Positions 35,175-42,891 of a DNA stretch of 64,000 nucleotides are shown in pieces. Position 1 is the stretch's first letter; every line of letters begins with the position of its first letter. Source of the stretch: Myxococcales bacterium (lineage in GTDB: Bacteria; Myxococcota_A; Polyangia; Haliangiales; Haliangiaceae); assembly GCA_016707895.1 (NCBI GenBank), contig JADJGV010000002.1, positions 682,001-746,000 on the forward strand, given 5' to 3'. The notes below the pieces were generated by a model. The model made no database searches and was not told the DNA's origin. It saw only the letters and a list, made by a program, of their open reading frames with translations. Position numbers and translations under genes: made by a program.

Positions 35175-36077
35175 TTACCACCAGGCGGCGAGGGCCGCGG
35201 CCAGCGGGGCGGCGAGGCGCGCGACCTGGGCCGCGCCGATGCGCATCTCGGCGAACGGCGACCACGGATCGGCCAGCAGATCGCGGCGGACCTCTAGGCA
35301 CAGCGTGCGGCCTGGCAGGGCGAGCACGTGGGCGTAGGCCTGGGTGCTGGGGTGGAGCGGATAGGTGGCGCCTCCGGCGACGTCGAGGCCGAGCGCGGTG
35401 GCGGCGGTGGTGAGGGCCGCGACGACGGCCGGCGGCGCGTGGTCGACGCCGTCGAGGGTGCGGGCGATGACGTCGAGCGCCGGGCGGAGCGGCCAGGTGT
35501 CGGCCCGATCGGGCGCGTAGGCGCGCCGCAGGTTGGGCACGATCTCGTGATCGACCTGCACGTCGACGGTGCGCGGCGCGTAGGTGTGCAGCATTAGCAT
35601 CGCGCCATCGGCGGCCAGCGCGGCGCGCGCGGCCATGACGGTGGCGACGTAGGCGTCGAACACGCCGCGCAAGAGCACGCGGTCGGCGTCGGTCGCGATC
35701 CACGGCATCAGCCCGGGGCCGACCTTGCCGGTGCGGAAGTCCTCGGGCGACGCGTCGATCTGCCGGTTGCAGTCGATGAACGTCCGCGGCACGCGGCAGC
35801 GGAGGATGAGGACGCTGCGGGTTGGCTGCGCTGCGACCAGCGCGTGCGCCGTGGCGGTGGCTAGCTCGGGCGCGCCGGCGTCGGTGTTGACGTGGAAGAA
35901 GTCGCTGAGGTCCGCCGGCAGCGGGCTCGTCAGCTGCGCCGCGTAGTGATCGTAGTCGGAGGTGCGCGTCGCGCCGTGCGGGATCTCGATCAGCAGATCG
36001 GGCGCGGGGCCGGCGGCCGCGCCGCGGATCAGCTCGACATCGACGACGTGGGGGATGGACGACGGCAGCGAAGTCAC
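35175..36077 (-). CDS. N-formylglutamate amidohydrolase-superfamily protein
   Basis: A 300-residue protein with the FGase-type zinc amidohydrolase pattern: LLIEIPHGATRTSD, HVNTDAGAPELA, RVPRTFIDCNRQID and AMLMLHTYAPRTVDVQVD. Family members cleave N-acyl amino acids such as N-formylglutamate. The stop is TAA, rare here. It ends 55 bases upstream of glgA on the same strand and is plausibly the first gene of the eight-gene operon, which would give the pathway an amidase alongside its amide ligases. Histidine-utilisation genes, the classic FGase context, are absent. Confidence 0.75.
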   Translation of the reverse strand: MTSLPSSIPHVVDVELIRGAAAGPAPDLLIEIPHGATRTSDYDHYAAQLTSPLPADLSDFFHVNTDAGAPELATATAHALVAAQPTRSVLILRCRVPRTFIDCNRQIDASPEDFRTGKVGPGLMPWIATDADRVLLRGVFDAYVATVMAARAALAADGAMLMLHTYAPRTVDVQVDHEIVPNLRRAYAPDRADTWPLRPALDVIARTLDGVDHAPPAVVAALTTAATALGLDVAGGATYPLHPSTQAYAHVLALPGRTLCLEVRRDLLADPWSPFAEMRIGAAQVARLAAPLAAALAAWW

Positions 36078-36115
36078 GCGGCCACGTTGCCATGAATCGG
36101 TGCTCCCCGGTTCAC

Positions 36116-36139
36116 GCGATCGCGATCGCGATCCCGATC
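36116..36139. repeat. GCGATC hexamer tandem repeat (about four units)
   Basis: Three exact GCGATC units and one CCGATC unit occur just upstream of the FGase-like start, in the likely promoter region of the ligase operon. Each unit contains GATC. Confidence 0.6.
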
Positions 36140-36522
36140 CGCGACACCGACCGCTGCTGGCCGACCTTGTTCACCAGCCGGCGGCGGGCCGCGACAGCGC
36201 GTCTGGTTGCGGGATCGACGCGCGCATGCACCACCTCGGCGATGCGCGGCGTGAAGAATGCCGACGTCTACACGTTAGGCAAGCCCACGCAGCCCGATAG
36301 CCCCGGTCGACAGCACCTGGCCGCGCCCGCGACCCAGCGAGCCCGCAGCCGGCAGCAGGGCCCGGCAACGCCCATCCTGAAGGGGTCGCGTTCTCGCGCG
36401 ACGCTCGACGCGGCGGTGGCCGAAGTGGCGCTCGTCGCTGACGGTGTACGCGTACCCGATCCCGCTGGCCGACACCGCCGAGGACTACTTCCAACGGCAT
36501 ACGAGATGCGCCTTGCCTGCAA

Positions 36523-36542
36523 GCAAGTAAGTGCTTACTCTC
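36523..36542. promoter_or_regulatory. TetR operator upstream of tetR-cupin operon
   Basis: GCAAGTAAGTGCTTACTCTC contains the perfect dyad AGTAAG-TG-CTTACT seven bases before the tetR ATG. TTGCCT at 36513 and TACTCT at 36536 (17-base spacing) could be the promoter, with the operator between and over them. It shares its first ten bases and 15 of 20 overall with the site upstream of the second tetR. Confidence 0.65.
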
Positions 36543-36548
36543 CGGCGC

Positions 36549-37169
36549 ATGGGCGAGCTGCGGCGCACATCCTTGGATCGACAGGTCGAGCTGACCGACG
36601 CCGCGCTGCACATCATCGCGACCAAGGGCATCGCGGCTCTGAGCACGCGCAGCCTCGCGGCGCAGGTCGGGCTCTCGAGCGGCGCGATCTTCAGGCACTT
36701 CGCATCCCTCGAGGCGCTGCTCGACGCGGTCGTGGCGCGCGTCGAGGCTGTGCTCGCGTCCACCTATCCGCCGTCGACGCTGCCTCCCGTGGAGCGCCTC
36801 GAACGCTTCGTCGAGGCTCGCAGCACCGCGGTGGGCAAGCAGCTCGGCATTCTGCGGCTCGTCCTCTCGGAGCAGTTCCTGCTCGCGCTCCCTCAGCGCG
36901 GCTCGGCCCGCCTGGCGGCCTGCGTGCAGCAGACGCGCGCGTTCGTGCTCGCGTGCGTTCGCGAGGGCCAGGACGCAGGCGCGCTGCGCTCAGATCTCCC
37001 CGCCGAGACGCTCGTACCGATCGTCATGGGCACCGTGCAGGTGCTGGCGCTCTCGCCGTCGAAGCCTCGGCAGCGAGATGCCGAAGCGCGCGCAGTCCTG
37101 GGCAGCCTGCTCGCGCTCCTCCGTTCGCCCGCTGTCGCTCCCACGTCGAGCAGAAAGAGTTCCCCATGA
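36549..37169 (+). CDS. TetR-family transcriptional regulator (paralogue A)
   Basis: A 206-residue repressor. The helix-turn-helix region is ALHIIATKGIAALSTRSLAA then QVGLSSGAIFRHFASLEALL. The ligand domain has STYPPSTLPPVERLE and CVQQTRAFVLACVREGQDAG, shared in part with the second TetR at 42 kb (STYPP, IQQSRDFIETCLREAQAQGE). ATG at 36549 starts just after the operator palindrome; a GTG 18 bases earlier lies inside it and is less likely. The stop overlaps the cupin gene start (ATGATGC). Autoregulation of the four-gene operon is inferred. Confidence 0.88.
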   Translation: MGELRRTSLDRQVELTDAALHIIATKGIAALSTRSLAAQVGLSSGAIFRHFASLEALLDAVVARVEAVLASTYPPSTLPPVERLERFVEARSTAVGKQLGILRLVLSEQFLLALPQRGSARLAACVQQTRAFVLACVREGQDAGALRSDLPAETLVPIVMGTVQVLALSPSKPRQRDAEARAVLGSLLALLRSPAVAPTSSRKSSP

Positions 37170-37603
37170 TGCGCCTGATTCTCGCCTCCACCGTCACGGT
37201 CGCTGCGCTGTCCCTTGGCGGCTGTGCCACGCCGTCCGCGGCGCCGCACCACGCACCCACGCTCGGCGGACCAGCCCGTCGCGTCGTCGAGCTCCCCGGC
37301 ACGCCGAGCGCGGGCGAGCCGCGCGAGGTCCGGGTGCTCGTCGACGAGCCCGCGTTGAAGCTCGCGAGCATCGTGCTGCGGGCCGGCACCGTGCTGCCGA
37401 CGCACCACTCCGAGGTGCCGGTGACGATCACGGCGCTTCACGGCAGCGGCACCGTGGTGGCCGGCGCCGAGCGGCTGCGCCTCGACCCCACCCACGCGGT
37501 CGTCCTGGCGCCTGACGTTCCGCACGCCGTCGAGCCGGACCCCGGGACCGACCTCGTGCTGCTCGTGCATCACCTCGGACGTGGAGAGGAGCATCACCAA
37601 TGA
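37166..37603 (+). CDS. Cupin-domain lipoprotein
   Basis: A 145-residue protein starting MMRLILASTVTVAALSLGGC, a clear lipoprotein signal (Cys20), followed by a small cupin barrel: ASIVLRAGTVLPTHHSEVPVT (metal-binding HH and E) and VVLAPDVPHAVEPD (second cupin motif). Function unknown; extracytoplasmic cupins can bind metals or small ligands. Four-base overlaps at both ends tie it to tetR and the next gene. The ATG at 37166 is selected by that overlap and an AAAGAG site upstream. Confidence 0.75.
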   Translation: MMRLILASTVTVAALSLGGCATPSAAPHHAPTLGGPARRVVELPGTPSAGEPREVRVLVDEPALKLASIVLRAGTVLPTHHSEVPVTITALHGSGTVVAGAERLRLDPTHAVVLAPDVPHAVEPDPGTDLVLLVHHLGRGEEHHQ

Positions 37604-38025
37604 AGACCGGTCGCTACAACGTCGGCGTGGGCCTGCTCGTCATGGCGGGCTTCATGCTGTACGGGTTCCTCCTCATCTACCTGCGTGACTTCGCGCCAGA
37701 CAAGGCAGCCTGGGTCGCCAGCTACTCGGTTGGTAAGCACTTCGAGGCCCGCCTCGCGCACGTCCACGGAAACCTGTTCGCGCTCCTCAACCTCGCGCTG
37801 GGGTTCGTGCTCGTGCGCCTCGCGGCGGCCAGTGACAGGGCGCGCACCGCGGCCGCCGGGCTCGGCCTCGCGGGCCTCCTGATGCCCGCCGGTATCCTCG
37901 GTGAGGTGTACCTCGGGCTCTCGCCGATCTTCGTGCTGCTCGGCGCCGTGTCGATGACGGCCTCCGTCGTGCTCACCGGCGTGCTCGCGCTGAAGCACTG
38001 GGGTGACGCCAGGAGCGCGACATGA
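37600..38025 (+). CDS. Four-helix membrane protein, unknown function
   Basis: A 141-residue inner-membrane protein with four predicted helices: VGLLVMAGFMLYGFLLIYL, HGNLFALLNLALGFVLVRLA, AAAGLGLAGLLMPAGILGEV and IFVLLGAVSMTASVVLTGVLAL. The HVHGN motif at the start of helix 2 and the helix lengths resemble small heme- or quinone-associated membrane proteins, but no known family is identified. Start and stop overlap both neighbours by four bases; it sits between a cupin lipoprotein and cytochrome b561. Confidence 0.6.
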   Translation: MKTGRYNVGVGLLVMAGFMLYGFLLIYLRDFAPDKAAWVASYSVGKHFEARLAHVHGNLFALLNLALGFVLVRLAAASDRARTAAAGLGLAGLLMPAGILGEVYLGLSPIFVLLGAVSMTASVVLTGVLALKHWGDARSAT

Positions 38026-38570
38026 CCGGGGCGACCGGTTCGTCGGAGGCTGCCATGCAGGAACGCTGGTCCACCGCGAGCGTCGCGCTCCACTGGCTCG
38101 CTGCCGCGCTCATCGTCGGACTGGCGACGGCGGGGTTCGTGATGGCGGACCTTCCGGCTGACTCGCGCGGGCGGCTGCTCCTCTCGCGGCTGCACACGCT
38201 CGTTGGGGCGACGCTGATGCTGCTCACCGGCGCGCGTCTCGTCGTCCGGCGCCGCGGGCCGGCGGTGCGTCCACTGCCGGTCTCGGAGCTGCACCGCCAG
38301 GGGGTCGGCGTGGTTCACGCGCTCCTCTACATGGTGACCTTTGCTATCGGCGCCACTGGCTTCGCCACCGGAGCGCGAAGCGCGTGGTCGGCCTACCTGC
38401 GAGGGCAGCTCGCGGAAGCGCCGGCGCTCGCGGCGCTCGCGTCGCGCGAGGTGCACGAGGTGCTGGTGTTCGCGCTGCTCGGCCTCCTGCTGCTGCACGT
38501 GGGCGGCGTGATGCTCCAGCAGGTTCGCCGAGGTGGCGTGCTCCGGCGGATGGTGCCGTTCTTGAAGTGA
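38022..38570 (+). CDS. Cytochrome b561-family membrane protein
   Basis: A 182-residue four-helix protein. Heme-ligand His are likely in SVALHWLAAAL (helix 1), SRLHTLVGATL (helix 2), VGVVHALLYMVTF (helix 3) and VHEVLVFALLGLLLLHVGG (helix 4), the spacing of the bacterial cytochrome b561 (YodB/CybB) family, which moves electrons from quinol, for example to superoxide. It is the last gene of the TetR-controlled operon; its TGA begins a 13-bp tandem repeat. Confidence 0.85.
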   Translation: MTGATGSSEAAMQERWSTASVALHWLAAALIVGLATAGFVMADLPADSRGRLLLSRLHTLVGATLMLLTGARLVVRRRGPAVRPLPVSELHRQGVGVVHALLYMVTFAIGATGFATGARSAWSAYLRGQLAEAPALAALASREVHEVLVFALLGLLLLHVGGVMLQQVRRGGVLRRMVPFLK

Positions 38571-38603
38571 CCTGCGCTGGTGACCTGCGCTGGTGACCTG
38601 CGC
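38568..38603. repeat. 13-bp tandem repeat (2.8 copies) over a stop codon
   Basis: The unit TGACCTGCGCTGG occurs at 38568-38580 and 38581-38593, with ten bases of a third copy. The first TGA is the cytochrome b561 stop. Probably a slippage product. Confidence 0.75.
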
Positions 38604-38629
38604 ACCTCCCGGATCGCCCGGGTCGCGCG

Positions 38630-40234
38630 TCAGAACACCAGGCCGAGGGTCGCGAACTGTCGGGTCTCGGTGTCGGACCGCGTCGTGGTGCGGATCGTCC
38701 CGCTGCGGTAGCGCACCTCGAGGCCGGCTTCGATGGCCAGGGCCAGGCCGGGGCGCAGCGGGTGCTGGTAGGTCAGCCAGGCGCGGCCCTCGCCGCGGTG
38801 GTCGCGCAGCGAGGGGTCGGCGGTCAGCTCCTCCTGGATGCGGTCGAGGCCCTGGACCGAGCGCAGGAAGTCGTACTGACCTGCGAGGCCCAGGTACAGC
38901 CGGCGGTAGTGCGCGCGGAGCGCCAGGCGACCGGTCGCGCTCAGGGCGTGGTGGTAGTTGTCGCGGAGGATCGTCGAGCGGACCGGATCCTCGGGGTAGG
39001 CCGCGCGGTGCGCGTCGATGGCGTAGCTACGGACCAGCGCGAACCCGCCGTAGGCCTCGCCTTCGAGCTCGAGATCGAGGCGGCCGCGCCGGAGGGTCAG
39101 CGCGGCGGTGCCGCCGCCGATGTGCGCGATCGCGAGCTGGTCGCGGGTGCTGCGGGTGTCGCGTCCCGGGGTGGCGTGGAGCGCGTAGCCGTAGGCGCTG
39201 CCGATGCCGTACAGCAGGTTGTAGCCGCGGTCCGCGGTCAGGCGCTTGCGGTGCCAGCTGGAGATCCCGGTGCGGGCGAACACCGTCAGATCGGTGAGCG
39301 TGTCATCGGCGCGGGTCACCTCGACGGCCAGGTTGCCGTAGGCGGGCGCCGCGTAGAGCCGCCGGGCGCGTCCGGGGCGATCGAAGTTCGGGATCAGCAC
39401 CAGCTCGCTGGTCAGGCCGACGCGCAGTACGCCGCGGGAGGTGTCGCCCGTCACCTGGCGACCGGCGGAGGCGTAGGTCGCGAAGCGGTGGGGCACGTCG
39501 GCGGGCAGCCCGAGGGGGCCGAGCGGCGGCCGCGGCGGTGGTGGCTTGCCGTCGAGCCGATCCAGCAGACCCGTGCCGCCGGTGCCGAGGTTGCCGATGA
39601 GCTGGTACCCGACGCTGCGCCGGCCGCGCAGAAAGAAGGTGCCGAGCTGCCACGCCACTTCGCCCGCCACCGACCCGGCGCGCGGGGTCACGATGATGTC
39701 GTTGATGCTGATCGACTCACGGTACTCGCCGAGCAACTCCCACAGCTGGGACTGGGCCAGAGCCACCGCGTAGGACTCGAGGGCGCTGAAGCCGTTGCTG
39801 CGCGCGAAGAGGTAGTTGAGCGCCCCCTGCGCTGGATGTCGCCAGCCGTTGGTGCCGAACGCGTTGTCGTCGAGGCGCCAGGCGTCGAGCGTGATCAGCC
39901 GCGCCTTGACGTTGCGCCAGTCGGCCTCGTACTCGAAGTCGACACGGTTGAGTTCGAGGTCGGCCCAGTAGAACGCCTCCATGGTGCCGAACAGCAGCCC
40001 GACCTCGGTGAGCATCCGCCGCCAGCGGCGATCGCGAGGGCCATCGGAGAGCCAGTCGAGCATCGGCGCGGGGGCGGCGGACTCGACGGCGGCGCGCGGG
40101 GGCGCGGGGGGCGGGGCCGCGGCGGTCGACGGGGCGATCGTCGGAGCTTGCGCCTGGGCGGCGTCGCTCGCCAGCGCCAGCGCGATCGCGAACGAGATCA
40201 GCTGACCAGCGCGCACCGCCGCTGGAGCATACAC
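38630..40234 (-). CDS. DUF3943-type outer-membrane protein
   Basis: A 534-residue exported protein with signal GQLISFAIALALASDAAQAQ and a Pro/Ala-rich linker to about residue 55. The region FGTNGWRHPAQGALNYLFAR, then SNGFSALESY and YRESISINDIIVTPRAGSVA, matches the conserved DUF3943 pattern (RHPxxG, ARSNG, SINDxxxTP). The remainder alternates barrel strands and ends in ETRQFATLGLVF, whose terminal Phe fits BAM-dependent outer-membrane insertion. Function of the family is unknown. It is divergent from another barrel-like gene across 23 bases. Confidence 0.82.
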   Translation of the reverse strand: MYAPAAVRAGQLISFAIALALASDAAQAQAPTIAPSTAAAPPPAPPRAAVESAAPAPMLDWLSDGPRDRRWRRMLTEVGLLFGTMEAFYWADLELNRVDFEYEADWRNVKARLITLDAWRLDDNAFGTNGWRHPAQGALNYLFARSNGFSALESYAVALAQSQLWELLGEYRESISINDIIVTPRAGSVAGEVAWQLGTFFLRGRRSVGYQLIGNLGTGGTGLLDRLDGKPPPPRPPLGPLGLPADVPHRFATYASAGRQVTGDTSRGVLRVGLTSELVLIPNFDRPGRARRLYAAPAYGNLAVEVTRADDTLTDLTVFARTGISSWHRKRLTADRGYNLLYGIGSAYGYALHATPGRDTRSTRDQLAIAHIGGGTAALTLRRGRLDLELEGEAYGGFALVRSYAIDAHRAAYPEDPVRSTILRDNYHHALSATGRLALRAHYRRLYLGLAGQYDFLRSVQGLDRIQEELTADPSLRDHRGEGRAWLTYQHPLRPGLALAIEAGLEVRYRSGTIRTTTRSDTETRQFATLGLVF

Positions 40235-40257
40235 GCCGCACGGGCTACCGTGCCGAC

Positions 40258-40860
40258 GTGCCCCGATCGCCGCTCGGTCCGACGCTGGCCGCGCTCGCGC
40301 TGCTCGTGCCGGTCGTGGCCCGCGCGCAGCCGGCCGAACCGCACCGGCGTGGCCGCGTGGCCTTCCGCTTCGGCATGCGCGGGCAGCAGGGCGGGGTGAT
40401 GCGCGGCGGGTTTCGCCTCGTCCTCAACCTCGGCTTCAACGTCCGCGGCTTCGAGCTCAGCGTCGAGCTCGATCGCCAGCTCGGCCCGGACAGCCGGATC
40501 GTCGACAACGAGGGTGACGCGGCGCGCTGGAGCGAGTGGGTCGGGTCGGTGCGAGTGGCCCGCCCGGTGGTGCTCGCCAAGGGGCTGCGAGCGGTCACGA
40601 CGATCGGGCCAGCGCTCGTGCACTACACCGCGACGGAGGTGGTCGACGCCGCGCTGCCGGCGAGCGAGGCCAGCCGGTCGAACCTCGGCGTCGAGCTGAT
40701 CGGCGCGCTGGTCTGGCACTCCGGCCCCCTGGTGGTGATGGCGACCGCCGGGGTCACGGCGGTGCCGTTCGGGGAAGAGCTGGTGGTCCGCGCCGCCGCC
40801 TTCCGCCTGCCTCGCCACCTCGAGCCGATCGCCGGCCTGGGCATGGGCGTCGTGTTCTGA
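40258..40860 (+). CDS. Small outer-membrane beta-barrel-like protein
   Basis: A 200-residue protein from a GTG, with signal PTLAALALLVPVVARAQ. The mature part has alternating strands typical of an eight-strand barrel: RVAFRFGMRGQQGGV, FRLVLNLGFNVRGFELSVEL, RAVTTIGPALVHYTATEV and LVVMATAGVTAVPF, ending in IAGLGMGVVF with a C-terminal Phe. No named family. It shares a short divergent promoter region with the DUF3943 gene, so both may be envelope-stress or surface genes. Confidence 0.6.
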   Translation: MPRSPLGPTLAALALLVPVVARAQPAEPHRRGRVAFRFGMRGQQGGVMRGGFRLVLNLGFNVRGFELSVELDRQLGPDSRIVDNEGDAARWSEWVGSVRVARPVVLAKGLRAVTTIGPALVHYTATEVVDAALPASEASRSNLGVELIGALVWHSGPLVVMATAGVTAVPFGEELVVRAAAFRLPRHLEPIAGLGMGVVF

Positions 40861-40913
40861 TCTGACGACGGGGTCACCGCCGCCGACCGCGGGGATCCGC
40901 GCCCGCCGGATCG

Positions 40914-41948
40914 TCACGGTCGGGCGGCCGCTCGCGCCACGGCGGCCGCGAGCTCGTCGTCGGTCGGCGTCGATGTGAAGAACGACACCAGGCCACCCTC
41001 GCGATCGATCACCGCGATCTGGACCTGGGCGTCGGCGTTGGAGGCCCCGTAGGCCCGGAACGCGTCGGCGTGCCAGTCGGCGACGATGTGGATCCGGTCT
41101 TCGAGATCGTCCGGTGGCGCTGCGTGCGCGGCCGCGAACGCGGCCTTGGTGTCGGCGACGATCGTCTGGTGTCGCTCCGCGAGCTTCCCCTCGACCTTGC
41201 CAGCCATGAAGCCCGGCACGCTCGAGACGTCCATGAGCTCGAGGATCGTGACGTCGGGGTGGGTGACGCGAACCGCGCGACAGCGCGCGCTCGCCTGATC
41301 GGCAGTCGACTTCGACGCGAACGACAGGACCGTGACCTGCCCGAGCGCCGGCACGTCGAGCGCACGGCCCCGGTGGTCCTTGACCGTCATCCGGGGCGCC
41401 GGTGCGCGTCCGGTCGGGCTCGGATGAGTCGGGCCCGCGTGGACGCGCACCGTGTCGCCGGGCCCGCCGCAGGTGGATGTGCCGACCACGGCGACCGCCG
41501 CGAGCACGGCAGCGCCGAGCGCCCGCTTCAGGCGCGCGCACCCGAGGCGGCGGCAGGCAACCACGGCGATCGCGCTCCACACGATCGTCCGCACGGCCAT
41601 CGCCCGGACGGTGTGAAGCGTGAACCGCCCGCCGATCAGGATGTGGACGCCGAGGGCCGCGTAGACGATGGCGGTGGCGACCGCGATGCCCAGCGCGAGC
41701 CGGCCGGCCCATGGGCGAGCGAGTCCGAGGCTGACGCCAGCGGCGACGTACGCGAAGCCGGCGAGGAAGTTGAACCACAGGACGAACGGGACGTAGTCGC
41801 CCTCGGCGGCGCGGGCGGCCGCGGAGCCGAACAGGACCCTGGAACTCGCGATCAAGGTCAAGATGCCAAAGGCAGTCGCGAGCACGGCGACGACGAGGAG
41901 CCAGGTCGGGCGGCTCGCGAGGGTCGGGCGGGTAGCTGGCGCGGTCAT
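40914..41948 (-). CDS. Four-helix membrane domain fused to a redoxin-like domain
   Basis: A 344-residue protein. Residues 10-160 hold four hydrophobic helices (TWLLVVAVLATAFGILTLIA, YVPFVLWFNFLAGFAYVAAG, LALGIAVATAIVYAALGVHI, IVWSAIAVVACRRL). After a fifth hydrophobic stretch comes a soluble thioredoxin-fold-like domain (MTVKDHRGRALDVPALGQVT, VLSFASKSTADQASARCRAV) in which the CxxC motif is lost; only one Cys remains. A GGAGG seven bases upstream fixes ATG at 41948; an ATG at 41978 overlapping the tetR stop is an alternative. It is the second gene of the tetR B operon. Confidence 0.6.
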   Translation of the reverse strand: MTAPATRPTLASRPTWLLVVAVLATAFGILTLIASSRVLFGSAAARAAEGDYVPFVLWFNFLAGFAYVAAGVSLGLARPWAGRLALGIAVATAIVYAALGVHILIGGRFTLHTVRAMAVRTIVWSAIAVVACRRLGCARLKRALGAAVLAAVAVVGTSTCGGPGDTVRVHAGPTHPSPTGRAPAPRMTVKDHRGRALDVPALGQVTVLSFASKSTADQASARCRAVRVTHPDVTILELMDVSSVPGFMAGKVEGKLAERHQTIVADTKAAFAAAHAAPPDDLEDRIHIVADWHADAFRAYGASNADAQVQIAVIDREGGLVSFFTSTPTDDELAAAVARAAARP

Positions 41949-41974
41949 GGAGCCTCCAGGTCGTGATGAGCGGG

Positions 41975-42604
41975 TCATGGGGCGCGATCGGGTGCGGGCG
42001 CCCCGCGCAAGAGCTGCTCGAGCACCGACCAGACGGCCTCGGGCGCGCGTGGGGCCGGCGACCGCTGCCCGGTCGCCGCCGCCACCGCCACCTGGAGCGT
42101 GCCCCGCACGATCCAGCCCAGGACGGTGACGTCGAGGCTCGCCGCCACCTCGCCCTGGGCCTGGGCTTCGCGCAGGCACGTCTCGATGAAGTCGCGTGAC
42201 TGCTGGATCGTCGCGCGGAGCCGCCGAGCGCCCTCGGGTCCGGCGACCTGTTCGAGCCGGTCGCTGGAGGCCAGGCGCAGGACCTCGGGGTGATCGCAGA
42301 TGAGCGCGAGCCGCGCGAGGAAGAGCGCGCGCAGCCGGCCAAGCGGACTGCCGCCGTTCGGCGGATAGGTCGAGTCGAGCAACATCCGGACGCGATCGAT
42401 GGCCGCGAGGACGACCTCGTCCATGTCGCGGTAGTGGCGGAAGATCGTGGAGTCGGCGATGCCGACCTCGCGGCCGAGCGCGGCAGCGGTCAGGTGGCCG
42501 GCGCCCTTGGTCGCGAGGATCCGCAGCGCCGCGTCCGCGATCTGCGGCCGACGGTCCTCGGTGCGCTGCCGTCGCGGCGCGGTGGGCTTCGTGGTCGACC
42601 TCAC
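41975..42604 (-). CDS. TetR-family transcriptional regulator (paralogue B)
   Basis: A 209-residue repressor with the helix-turn-helix ALRILATKGAGHLTAAALGR then EVGIADSTIFRHYRDMDEVV. It resembles paralogue A in the STYPP segment, in a QQSRDFIETCLREAQ helix and in length. A related 20-bp palindrome lies about 180 bases upstream, so the leader is long or the true start is further upstream. The downstream membrane/redoxin gene begins about 26 bases later, so the regulator probably controls its own operon. Confidence 0.88.
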   Translation of the reverse strand: MRSTTKPTAPRRQRTEDRRPQIADAALRILATKGAGHLTAAALGREVGIADSTIFRHYRDMDEVVLAAIDRVRMLLDSTYPPNGGSPLGRLRALFLARLALICDHPEVLRLASSDRLEQVAGPEGARRLRATIQQSRDFIETCLREAQAQGEVAASLDVTVLGWIVRGTLQVAVAAATGQRSPAPRAPEAVWSVLEQLLRGAPAPDRAP

Positions 42605-42782
42605 GGCGAACTCGCTGGTGAGGGGGGCGGGCGCGTCACCGTGTGGCCCGCCGCGATGTCGGGCTCGGCGGGGGGCGCCGTGACGAGGTCATGCGCCTGC
42701 GGCGAGTTCGCGCGCCTTCGCGAGGTCGAGCTGGGGGCTCGGGGGGCGGGGGACATCTCGTGTCTCTCCGGCAGAGGACAAA

Positions 42783-42802
42783 GCAAGCGAGTACTTACTT
42801 GC
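42783..42802. promoter_or_regulatory. TetR operator upstream of tetR B
   Basis: GCAAGCGAGTACTTACTTGC is a near-perfect palindrome (16 of 20 positions symmetric, outer arms GCAAG/CTTGC). Read on the minus strand it begins GCAAGTAAGT, identical to the first ten bases of the site before tetR A. It lies in the 287-base gap between hrpA and tetR B, where nothing else is supported. Confidence 0.65.
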
Positions 42803-42891
42803 ATCATCTCGACCCGCATCGGTATGTGGCGCGTTGTCGCACCGGCCGCGAGGCAGCGTGCGTGCTCGAACTCGGCGCGGTCGGCGCCCGG

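Larger units (their letters stand above)
36078..36548. other. 471-bp region without a supported gene
   Basis: Divergent intergenic region between the FGase-like gene and tetR. It contains a GCGATC tandem repeat near the left end, the TetR operator at the right end and a short open stretch (about 36435-36530) encoding YAYPIPLADTAEDYF, faintly reminiscent of the N-terminus of prolyl oligopeptidases, then unrelated residues and a stop. It probably holds the promoter of the ligase operon; the coding remnant is too short to call. Confidence 0.4.

Noticed and set aside
23748..36077. RiPP or lantibiotic cluster
   Set aside because: No precursor peptide, lanthionine synthetase, radical SAM enzyme or peptide exporter is present among the ATP-grasp genes.
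36435..36530. Prolyl-oligopeptidase pseudogene
   Set aside because: Only about fifteen residues look similar; too short and imperfect to annotate as a gene.
36092..37603. Single 500-residue plus-strand protein covering tetR and cupin region
   Set aside because: It is a chance frame; tetR and the cupin lipoprotein in other frames have clear domains and overlapping starts.
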